8,714 bases of DNA from Dechloromonas sp. (GCA_013693915.1 CP059264.1:3345824-3354537), one strand, 5' to 3'; numbered from the stretch's first letter, positions 1 to 6,499 are shown. A program made the numbers and translations. The notes: generated from the letters alone by a model not told the origin.

Positions 1-168
1 TCTGGGGTAGAACGGTTCGATCAACGCCTCAAGACGAGACCACGGCACCACCGTTTCCATCTCCGCCAGGAACACGGCTTTCCGGGTTTGCTTGCCAGCC
101 TTGGGCAGAAATCCCGTCTCGGCCACACTCAGTTGCTTCATCGCTTTCATCGGTTTCGTGGGTGCCAT
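1..168 (-). CDS. IS5-family transposase, N-terminal 56 residues (partial)
   Basis: The minus-strand reading opens at ATG 168-166 and stays open to the window edge. The visible product contains QTRKAVFLAEMETVVPW followed by SRLEALIEPFYP. This matches the N-terminal signature of IS5-type DDE transposases: the E. coli IS5 protein has QTRKEIFLSRMEQILPW and an IEPFYPKAG continuation. The catalytic DDE residues lie beyond the window. The enzyme would cut and rejoin the element's terminal repeats during transposition. No strong ribosome binding site is visible; the Met at 150-148 is an alternative start. Family assignment is confident, but completeness and activity cannot be judged. Confidence 0.88.
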   Translation of the reverse strand, partial: MAPTKPMKAMKQLSVAETGFLPKAGKQTRKAVFLAEMETVVPWSRLEALIEPFYPR

Positions 169-226
169 GACAATGGCGCTATATTCTCAAATTACGCTGC
201 ATGACGAGCACTTATGCAGAGTTTCC
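1..226 (-). mobile_element. Left end of an IS5-family insertion sequence (truncated by the window edge)
   Basis: The element runs off the left edge of the window. Its outer boundary is inferred at position 226. Read on the minus strand, the tip from 226 inward is GGAAACTCTGCATAAG, which resembles IS5-family terminal repeats in beginning with GGAA. It is followed outward by TTAA at 227-230, which fits the YTAR target duplicated by IS5-family elements (established knowledge). The transposase start lies 58 bp inside the tip, a normal leader length. A small inverted repeat (CTGCAT/ATGCAG, about 198-219) lies within the end. The other end and the second target copy are outside the window, so the boundary is not proven. 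Confidence 0.75.
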
Positions 227-284
227 TTAATTCTCTGCCTGGCATGTTCGGGGTCAGGTGTTGCATTACGATTTTCCGAAATGC

Positions 285-347
285 GTAGGTCGCCAAATGT
301 CTTGTTGCAAGACCTACCCCGTCGCGCCCGTCGCGTCGCGCCCGTCG
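285..347. repeat. Short inverted repeat followed by a 14-bp tandem repeat downstream of the peptidase gene
   Basis: GTAGGTC at 285-291 and GACCTAC at 311-317 can pair around a 19-nt loop. Right beside it the 13-mer GTCGCGCCCGTCG occurs at 321-333 and again at 335-347, a 14-bp period. The arrangement lies just past the end of the minus-strand peptidase gene (366). It could act as a hairpin at the transcript end, although no T-run follows it on the minus strand. A REP-like intergenic element is also possible. Function is not established. Confidence 0.4.
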
Positions 348-365
348 TAGCAAGAGTAGATCCGA

Positions 366-2181
366 TCACTTGAATGGTCTCCTTTGTGCCGCCCCCACCT
401 GGGCGAAGGCCGTGCCGCTCCACCTGTAGGTCTTCCGTTCGATGAATTCGGGGCAGCACGCGGCTTTTCCCTGCGTACGCTCGGTGATCAGGAAGCCGTC
501 CTTGATCGTTATCCGGTGGTACCCGCCAAATGCGCGATCTCCCGATTCCAATCGAGCCATGAGAGATACCCTGCCATCCTTCATGGTGAATACAACCGGT
601 TCTTCGGTGGCATGCATCCGCCACACGAAGTCGTCACGATCGCTTCGTCGCGCCCGTCGCCGGTCAGGTCGCCATAGATGATGGACGCATAGCCGGGCAT
701 TTCCCATATTCCGAACCACCAGTCGGTTTGAGATCCATAGCCGCCATCCTTGATTCGCACCCGAGTCTTACCGAATTCCTTGCCGCACCAAGGCGCTAGA
801 TCGTAGGTGAAGTTGCGAAAGTCGATATTCCTGATACCCTGAAGCACTTGGTTGGCAAGCGATCCCTGAACTTCATCGCAGGTGACCTTTTGAAACGAAG
901 AATCCGCTTGCCATCGCCCATGAGCTTTGGTCACGCCGAACATGAGCGGCATATGGGTTTCTGTCACCCACCCTTCGTTGTGATAATTCATGCGTTCTCG
1001 CGGGGCATTGACTTCAAACGCGCATGACCATTCGATACCCTTCGCAGGATTACTTTCCGGGCGTTCATGACAGACAATTCGAAGAGTGCCCTTGTATTCC
1101 CGGATGTCCGTGATTTCCTTTCGATCATTTCCCAAGTGTCTGCTCTTCAGATAAGACAATCCATTACATTTGGTCAGCATCTTCTCCAGATGGGCATAGC
1201 CGACCTGCTGAGCTTCCTTTTCTGCCGAGATTGTCGGAATTGCGGTTGCTTCCATAGTGCGCGAGATAACATCCGCATTACTCTTGGATGGCATCTTCGC
1301 GTCAGCCGGATTCGCTTGAACCCCTGTCTTCCATAACCGGACGTTGGGTATGCCGGTTGCCTTTTCCAGTGGGTCGTTTCGTGGATCGCCTTCCCAGCCA
1401 TAAGGATCTACAAACGCATATCCATAGGGTGACCCAGCGTTCTCTTTAAGCACTTCGAAATGAAAGTGTGGAGGAACGCTATAGAGTTTTGTCACGTTTC
1501 CATTCTTGTCCTTCGTTGGAGGAGAGCATTGTCCGGTCAAGCCGATCAGGGCACCTGCCTTGATCTCGTCACCTGATTGCACGTCAATCCGGCTGAGATG
1601 ACCATATTGGGTGACGTATCCATTCCCGTGGTCAATTCCGACATAGCACCAAATTCCACATCCGCCAGTTTCTATGCCCTTTGGCACGCACCGTCCCGGT
1701 AATCCTGTTGCCTTGTTGATAATTTTCACCACTCGTCCGCTCGCGGCTGCGTATACAGGCGTACCGGTCTCGGCTACGTAGTCATATGCTGGATGATTGT
1801 CGTAATTGAGTCCTTGATCGGCCAAACACCCGTCGTTGGTTCCGATGTAGAGGCCCTTTATAACGAAAGGCTTCCCCGGATTTGGCGAATACTGGGGATA
1901 GCAGCCCTGATTGACTTTCGGCTTCGCTGCAGTCGCTCGTCCCTCTTCACCAGTGAATGCCGTGACGATACCGTCTTCGTCATACGCTTTTTCCATATGG
2001 TGATCCAGGATGGACGTCATGCTGGCAGGCGTATAGGCACCCTTGCTGTACCGGGTGGAACTGCACTTACCCTGGGTAGCGCTCGGGCAACTGAGCGGGA
2101 AATCCAGAAACGGCGTCGTCGCCCCTCAACGATCGGCGCCAGTGCGACAAAGCACGCGACTCCAATAAAGCTGATACGCAT
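366..2181 (-). CDS. M23-family zinc metallopeptidase with C-terminal FG-GAP-like module, interrupted by two apparent 1-nt frameshifts
   Basis: The longest open frame is 2020-581 (479 codons), but the gene appears to run from ATG 2181 to the stop at 366-368. Numbered from the Met at 2020, the M23 (LytM) motifs are HxxxD at H76/D80, the conserved YGH at H141 and HxH at H185/H187. These are the zinc and catalytic residues of peptidoglycan endopeptidases. Near residue 450, DLTGDGRDE resembles an FG-GAP calcium-binding loop. At the 5' side, ATG 2181 has a GAGG site and encodes a signal peptide (MRISFIGVACFVALA) in another frame; one missing G in the run 2122-2125 would join it to the peptidase frame. 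At the 3' side the frame leaves the module near 614. The alternative frame continues it with HATEEPVVF, later CCPEF and TYRW, to 366. Repairing both gives 605 codons. As read, the product would lack export and its C-terminus. It is the last gene of the cassette. Confidence 0.8.
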
Positions 2182-2186
2182 GGCTA

Positions 2187-2190
2187 CCTC
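2187..2190 (-). promoter_or_regulatory. Ribosome binding site supporting the upstream start of the peptidase gene
   Basis: On the minus strand GAGG lies 5 nt before ATG 2181, whereas nothing comparable precedes the in-frame Met at 2020. Together with the signal peptide encoded directly behind ATG 2181, this indicates that translation originally began at 2181. It also means the reading frame was broken later, near 2122-2125. Confidence 0.6.
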
Positions 2191-2211
2191 GAAAATAATC
2201 GACGCGAATAA

Positions 2212-2811
2212 TCAGACGACCGCGAATGGCGTCTTGGCAGTCTTCGTGTCCTTCCCGTCCGAAATCGTTGTCACCAAGGTGTAGTTCCCTTTCGGCAGGT
2301 CCTTCGGCAAGCTCACCTTGGCAGTCGACGTGTGGGTGCCTTGCGTGCGTACGACTTCACGCCGTCCGAGATCAACCGTTTCTTGTTCGCTAACCAGCGT
2401 GCGCACTTCGGTCAGCTTGACTTGCTCTTCGTTGTTTGGAGACAGCGTTGTGTATTGCACCGAAGACTCAAATGTTCCACCGCGGGAGACCGCCTGTGGC
2501 GCGACCGCTGCGCTTTCGACCACCAACTTGTTGCCGCGGTCGTCATAACGGTATTTCATCGCGGCTTCCGCACGGGTCGCGTCTTGTCTGTCCTTGTAAT
2601 TGCCGATGGCGGCGCCCACCAGAAGGCCAATCACGGCGCCGATCAAAGCGCCTTTCCCTCTGTTCTTGCTAACGGCGGCCCCCAGAGCAGCGCCGCTGAC
2701 GGCGCCAATGGCGGCACCTTGCTGGGTTTGCGTCGCACCAGTACTGGCGCATCCTCCGAGTTGCGTTACGACCATCGACACAACCAGTACGCTCGCTAAG
2801 ATCTTCTTCAT
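2212..2811 (-). CDS. Glycine-zipper lipoprotein
   Basis: This is a 199-aa predicted lipoprotein. The N-terminus has a basic start (MKK), a hydrophobic stretch and a lipobox L18-G19-G20-C21; Ala at +2 suggests sorting to the outer membrane. Residues 32-70 form a glycine zipper: Gly at 32, 36, 40, 44 and again at 54, 58, 62, 66, 70, in the style of the YMGG or 17-kDa-antigen families. Such helical hairpins insert into membranes. Residues from about 85 onward are polar, and the end (DLPKGNYTLVTTISDGKDTKT) looks like a beta-rich domain; I do not recognise a named family for it. The start is preceded by a purine-rich AAGGGGAAG. The gene follows the BON/zinc-ribbon gene by 21 nt and precedes the peptidase start by 30 nt, consistent with one transcript. 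A structural or stress-related envelope role is inference. Confidence 0.82.
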   Translation of the reverse strand: MKKILASVLVVSMVVTQLGGCASTGATQTQQGAAIGAVSGAALGAAVSKNRGKGALIGAVIGLLVGAAIGNYKDRQDATRAEAAMKYRYDDRGNKLVVESAAVAPQAVSRGGTFESSVQYTTLSPNNEEQVKLTEVRTLVSEQETVDLGRREVVRTQGTHTSTAKVSLPKDLPKGNYTLVTTISDGKDTKTAKTPFAVV

Positions 2812-2832
2812 GGCTTCTTCCCCTTGAAACTA

Positions 2833-4728
2833 TTACTCGATGACAAATATCCTGTCCTTAGGCATGCCCCTGGCCTGAAAGCGCCGGGCAATCTGGAACG
2901 CGCGATCCTTCTGATCGCCGCTGGTCACTGACCCCTTCAGGGTTACCGACAGATCGTCGGCGACCTGAGCAGTCACACTGCCAACGCCGCCATTCCGGAG
3001 CGCCCGGTTGATGTCCCCCTCCAGCTTGGCAGGATCAATGATTGCCGTTGGCTGGGGTGGCTCGGAGATGACTTGGATCGTGTTGCGCACACTGCTCAGT
3101 TCAGGCGAGTTGGAAACGAGAACCTGTGCATCTTCCTTCTCTTTGGCCGTGCTCACCTTGCCGCGTAGCACCGCGCTTCTGTCCGCGTTGACCTTGATGG
3201 AAACGCCCGATAGTCCATGGTTCCTTAGCATCCAGTTGAGGTCCTTCTGAACCCGCGCTACATCGAATGGCGGGGCTTGGGGCTCAACTGGCGTGGAGGG
3301 CGGCGTCAAATCAGATCGTGCTCTTGCGACCTCGTTGGGCGCGTTCGCTGCTTGTACTACCTCGAGTTGATCCCTCACCGCAGCGGCACCTGTTGCCGAT
3401 TTCACAAGCGCGAGCACTCTTGTCCTCTGCTCCTCACTCGCAACCGAGCCATAGAGCGTCACGACGAGGTCGGCATCCGTTGTGGACTGAATCGTCTTGG
3501 ACAAACCGGCGTCAGCAAGAATCATCATCACCGCGGAGTCAACCGTCTGCCTTGTTGCTCCAACCCCGGTGGAGGCCGGGGGCGCTGACGGTGCGGATGA
3601 AGTTGGCGGCGCTTCCGCGACTTCCTTTGTTGGCGCGTTACGACCTGCAAAATACCAATACCCTCCGCCACCCGCCGCAAGCACGGCTACCGCGATACCG
3701 GCTGCAATCAAGGCATTTGAGCTGGATGGTATTGGCTTTGATTGTGGGAGTGGGGTCGCAACCTGCCCCACCTGAACTGGAGGTGGCTCAGTCGCGAGAA
3801 CGGGCGGAGAAGGCAGAGCTTCGGCCCGGGCGACGCTGGGTCTCTCGGTATCCGCGCTGGCCAGTCCCTCATTGCCGGCTACCCCGGTTGGAGAAACGAG
3901 CAGCGCCACACCATCCTTCTTGCAGAATTTTGCGCCGGCCGCATTCGCGGTACCGCATTTTGGACAAATGACAAGATTGGCAATGGGCGGGGACGGGCTG
4001 ACCGGCGGAGTTTCTTGTGCAGTAGTCTTTTCGCCAGTCTGGGCAGTGACAGGATCGCTGTCTTTGGCAGCAGTGATATTGACCGGGGCTGGCGACGGTT
4101 TCTGAGGCGGTGCGGCAGCGGTGAGCTCCGAGGCTACGGCCGCACCGGCAGCTGGCGACGGGTCCTGGCGTGGTACCGCAGCGGGAATCGCACTTGCCGG
4201 TGTGGCGCTGTCGAAGCGATAACCATCGGTCTTGCAGAACTTCGCTGCCAGTGCATTTTCCGAACCGCACTGTGGGCATTTCTTGTTCGCAGGGCGCTCC
4301 GGGACGACGGCCGCAACGGCAACTGGCGATGGTTCCGGAGGCGGTGCGGCAGCGGGGACAGCAGTTGTCGGTGTGGCGCTGTCGAAGCGATAACCATCGG
4401 TCTTGCAGAACTTCGCCGCCAGTGCATTTTCCGAACCGCACTGTGGGCATTTCTTGTTCGCAGGGCGCTCCGGGACGACGGCCGCAACGGCAACTGGCGA
4501 TGGGTCCTGACGCGGCGCGGCAATGGGAACCGCACTTGCCGGCGTGCCACTGTCGAAGCGATAACCATCGGTCTTGCAGAACTTCGCCGCCAGCGCATTT
4601 TCCGTGCCGCACTGCGGGCACTTCCTGGTCGTCGGGGGCTCCGTTGAATTCGCTCCAATCCTTGCTCCGCACTTGGGGCAGAACTTCGGAGTGCCGCTTA
4701 GCCCTGCATTGCAATTCGGACAGTTCAT
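2833..4728 (-). CDS. Membrane protein with five zinc-ribbon units and three BON domains
   Basis: This 631-aa protein begins with a canonical zinc ribbon (C3, C6, C17, C20). Three 57-aa repeats follow, at 36-92, 93-149 and 150-206. Each starts with a ribbon of form CxxC-x10-C in which the fourth ligand position is Asp (FCKTD). A fifth ribbon of the same type sits at 255-272 (FCKKD). Ala/Pro-rich linkers separate them. Residues 339-361 form a transmembrane helix, and there is no signal peptide, so the ribbons should be cytoplasmic. Beyond the membrane lie three BON domains at about 392-459, 489-555 and 565-630, each with the usual conserved Gly (G427, G523, G599). BON domains are known from periplasmic and lipid-binding proteins such as OsmY. 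A strong AGGAG lies 6 nt before the start. The gene is 34 nt downstream of the small zinc-ribbon gene and 21 nt upstream of the lipoprotein gene. It may link a cytoplasmic signal or metal state to the envelope (inference). Confidence 0.85.
   Translation of the reverse strand: MNCPNCNAGLSGTPKFCPKCGARIGANSTEPPTTRKCPQCGTENALAAKFCKTDGYRFDSGTPASAVPIAAPRQDPSPVAVAAVVPERPANKKCPQCGSENALAAKFCKTDGYRFDSATPTTAVPAAAPPPEPSPVAVAAVVPERPANKKCPQCGSENALAAKFCKTDGYRFDSATPASAIPAAVPRQDPSPAAGAAVASELTAAAPPQKPSPAPVNITAAKDSDPVTAQTGEKTTAQETPPVSPSPPIANLVICPKCGTANAAGAKFCKKDGVALLVSPTGVAGNEGLASADTERPSVARAEALPSPPVLATEPPPVQVGQVATPLPQSKPIPSSSNALIAAGIAVAVLAAGGGGYWYFAGRNAPTKEVAEAPPTSSAPSAPPASTGVGATRQTVDSAVMMILADAGLSKTIQSTTDADLVVTLYGSVASEEQRTRVLALVKSATGAAAVRDQLEVVQAANAPNEVARARSDLTPPSTPVEPQAPPFDVARVQKDLNWMLRNHGLSGVSIKVNADRSAVLRGKVSTAKEKEDAQVLVSNSPELSSVRNTIQVISEPPQPTAIIDPAKLEGDINRALRNGGVGSVTAQVADDLSVTLKGSVTSGDQKDRAFQIARRFQARGMPKDRIFVIE
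4111..4623 (-). repeat. Three tandem 171-bp coding repeats (zinc ribbon plus linker)
   Basis: A unit of exactly 171 bp (57 codons) occurs three times head to tail within the BON/zinc-ribbon gene: 4623-4453, 4452-4282 and 4281-4111. The anchor TCGAAGCGATAACC on the plus strand recurs at 4211, 4382 and 4553. Between the units anchored at 4211 and 4382, about 120 bp differ by one base in my reading, so that duplication is recent or homogenised. The unit nearest the start codon is more diverged at its edge, and the linker of the last unit has drifted. The period is a multiple of three, so gain or loss of a unit keeps the frame. Confidence 0.9.
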
Positions 4729-4762
4729 GTCTTCTCCTTCTTACCGCGATTGCTGAACAGAA

Positions 4763-5004
4763 TTAATCGGATTGGATTTTCTGCCCGCATCGAGTGCAGA
4801 ATTGTTCCCCTGGCCGCATTGCGTGCAAAAATCGCTGGAATTCGATTCTGAACTGGCAAGAACATATCCGGAACGAAGTCATAAATCGTGGCTGTCTTCC
4901 TGGACAGGACGAACCACCCACCCCGAAGTCCAAACGCCACAACCACTCCGATGAGTAATCCATTTGTACATTGCATAATCGACCCACTCCGTCGTCGCCG
5001 TCAT
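4763..5004 (-). pseudogene. Small membrane/zinc-ribbon gene broken by frameshifts
   Basis: No single frame gives a sensible product, but parts of three frames do. From ATG 4976 a hydrophobic segment reads GLLIGVVVAFGLRGGWFVL, followed by TATIYDFVP. The motif DFVPG, shared with the neighbouring 176-aa protein, would appear if one C were added near 4870. The reading then continues as YVLASSESNSSDFCTQCGQG. One extra G in the run at 4807-4810 would continue it as EQFCTRCGQKIQSD and stop at 4763. The repaired product would be one membrane helix plus a compact CxxC...CxxC ribbon, like a miniature of its upstream neighbour. An alternative start at 5004 has GGTGA before it and would need a further frame change. 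It sits between two intact genes on the same strand, which supports a former operon member. Whether it is broken in nature or by sequencing is open. Confidence 0.6.
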
Positions 5005-5037
5005 GGTGTCACCGAATTCAGAAGCTGCGAATACCGA

Positions 5038-5568
5038 TCAACGTAGCCGGTGTCCACAGGATTCGCAAAATGTATCATCCTCGTTCACACCCATGCCGCA
5101 TTGTGGGCAGAATGACACTGGATCCCTCCTTGCCGGTAGTGCTGCTTCGACCATTGGTATGCTTGGAGCGAGTTGCATTGTGTTTGGTGTTGTTTGCATA
5201 CTGCGCTCAATGACTGTTGCGCCGACCACGCCGAGGATTATTGCCAATAGATGCATTACCGTTGGGACCATCGGTATCAGACTCAAACCAGGCACGAAAT
5301 CGAATACAGTGGCGAGAATGGGAAATATCACCAACCACTTCTTTTCAACCAGCGACCCACGAAACCACGTAACTGTAATTAGAACCATCAACGCCGCAAG
5401 GTGAAGCCACATCAAAACATTGGTTCCTACTGGAGCAGCATGTTGTATCGTTATCATTGCGGCCGAGTTGGACCCAAGGTAGGGCAAGAAATACGTGGGC
5501 AGCATGAATAATATGTAGGCAATGACGAATACTGGCGCGTTGCCCAAAGCTTTCTTGATGACTTCCAT
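5038..5568 (-). CDS. Four-helix membrane protein with C-terminal zinc ribbon
   Basis: This 176-aa protein has four predicted transmembrane helices at about 11-31, 52-69, 77-93 and 103-120. A Pro-rich linker follows, then a C-terminal zinc ribbon with C154, C157, C168 and C171 (FCPQCG, later FCESCG). The even number of helices places both ends on the same side, probably the cytoplasm, where the ribbon could bind zinc or a partner. The start at 5568 is preceded by a G-run (AAAAAGGGGGGCA), a usable if unusual ribosome binding site. It is the first intact gene of the minus-strand cassette. The WLVIFP and DFVPG segments recall the small broken gene downstream, suggesting related folds. I do not recognise a named family beyond the zinc ribbon, and no catalytic motif is visible. 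Confidence 0.8.
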   Translation of the reverse strand: MEVIKKALGNAPVFVIAYILFMLPTYFLPYLGSNSAAMITIQHAAPVGTNVLMWLHLAALMVLITVTWFRGSLVEKKWLVIFPILATVFDFVPGLSLIPMVPTVMHLLAIILGVVGATVIERSMQTTPNTMQLAPSIPMVEAALPARRDPVSFCPQCGMGVNEDDTFCESCGHRLR

Positions 5569-5717
5569 TGCCCCCCTTTTTGTTGATCATCGGGACAGCA
5601 GCCATAGCGTTACGCTGCCCCCATGCTTGATTCCGTGTTCATTCTTGGTCAAGGTACTGACTACTGAGAAACCCTCCAGTACTTGCGTACAGCCAGACCT
5701 GGCCTCTTTCTTTTAGC

Positions 5718-5747
5718 ATTATGCTCCGCCAGAATAAGTAACGCCAA
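5718..5747 (-). promoter_or_regulatory. Possible sigma-70 promoter for the zinc-ribbon cassette
   Basis: On the minus strand TTGGCG (5747-5742) and CATAAT (5723-5718) are spaced by 18 nt. They match the -35 and -10 consensus at four and five of six positions. They point toward the gene starting at 5568, leaving a leader of roughly 140 nt. This is a pattern match only. Confidence 0.3.
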
Positions 5748-5753
5748 TTGGCG
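5742..5753. promoter_or_regulatory. Perfect 12-bp palindrome, candidate operator
   Basis: CGCCAATTGGCG is its own reverse complement. It overlaps the possible -35 element facing the zinc-ribbon cassette, where a dimeric repressor would be well placed to act. No regulator gene that could bind it is identified in the window. Confidence 0.35.
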
Positions 5754-6009
5754 AAGAGCTTCCCTCCACTATTCCGGTTCAGAGACTTCTTCGCGACATG
5801 CCTCATCAGTCATGCTTCCGGCATTAGCAATTACCATGCCACAGGTATATGCGCTATAGTATTCAACCGCTTGCGTCGCGAGAACAATCGTGCCCAGCGA
5901 CCTCTGTAAAGTTTTCCGACATGGTCCGGCTCTCGCCGTCAATCAGAACCGCAACGGTGGCCGGCAAGACACAACCATTCAGCCGCCTGACGGCAGTTGG
6001 CGGTGGCGC

Positions 6010-6499
6010 TATGGCGAGGTCGACGGCAACTTCCTGAACCACCACCCCGACCCGTCCAAGCCGGAGAACCCGGCTGACGTGATTCGCACCCTGCGCGAAG
6101 CCGAAGCCGAGATCGGCATCGCCTTCGACGACGGCCTCTACGCCGGCGCCCGCCTGCTCGAAATCCTATCGCGCAGCCCCGATGCCTGCGCACCGCTAAA
6201 AGCGCTGCCCGATTCGCCGTCGACCCGGAACTCAGTGTGAAGATGGCCGAAGGCGAACCCTTCGAGCTGATCGACAGGCTCAAGGCCGAAGGTCGCTTCG
6301 ATGGAGCGACCGAGCGCATCACCATCGACGGCCTGCGCGTCGAATACCCCGACGGCTTCGGCCTCACCCGCCCGTCGAACACGACGCCGGTCGTCGTCCT
6401 GCGCTTCGAGGCCGACAATCCCGCCGCGCTGGCGAGGATCCAGGGGACTTCCGGACGGCGATTCGGGGCGTCTGGCCGGGAGTGGAACTGCCGTTCTGA
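6010..6499 (+). pseudogene. Phosphomannomutase/phosphoglucomutase remnant
   Basis: Homology begins at EVDGNFLNHHPDPSKPEN (6016), a motif found about halfway through the roughly 460-aa PMM/PGM family (AlgC type), so the N-terminal half with the phosphoserine loop is gone. At 6118-6135 the reading goes from IAFD, the start of the metal loop DGDGDR, straight into DDGLYAGARLLEILS, the sugar-loop region normally about 97 residues later. This is an in-frame internal deletion. At 6224-6226 one missing C ends the frame; the next frame continues KMAEGEPFELIDRLK and carries the phosphate-binding RPSNTTPVVVLRFEA. At 6443-6446 one missing G shifts it again; the true end reads DFRTAIRGVWPGVELPF and stops at 6499. 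The ancestor interconverted hexose 1- and 6-phosphates for polysaccharide synthesis. The remnant lacks the catalytic serine and most of the metal loop, so it cannot be active. Confidence 0.85.

Larger units (their letters stand above)
5569..6009. other. Region without a convincing gene; broken minus-strand readings
   Basis: About 440 bp lie between the first cassette gene and the phosphomannomutase remnant. Minus-strand readings here are protein-like but short and interrupted. About 5709-5593 ends in EGFSVVSTLTKNEHG then VTLWLLSR and stop, with no start codon; the EGFxVVS pattern is mildly like DUF4177-type proteins, which is weak. About 5890-5750 reads AVEYYSAYTCGMVIANAGS and ends at a TAG near 5761. 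A third, from 5960 to 5870, contains VLPATVAVLIDG and TMSENFTEVAG. They may be pieces of one or two decayed genes. I could not assign a function. Confidence 0.35.

Noticed and set aside
366..719. Separate 117-aa minus-strand gene at the 3' end of the peptidase
   Set aside because: Its first third is a frame-shifted copy of the peptidase frame, and its remainder continues the FG-GAP-like module. It is the tail of the same gene, not a second gene.
4111..4623. CRISPR-like array
   Set aside because: The repeats are long coding units directly abutting each other, with a period divisible by three and no unique spacers.
3742..4766. Long plus-strand open readings opposite the BON/zinc-ribbon gene
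   Set aside because: They are rich in Arg, Cys and Trp and show the same 57-residue periodicity as the real gene, which is what antisense frames of a repeat produce. They have no domain of their own.
5890..6240. Intact small gene of 116 aa starting at 5890
   Set aside because: Its first 42 residues show no family resemblance, and the rest is an internally deleted, frame-shifted piece of phosphomannomutase. The open frame is accidental.
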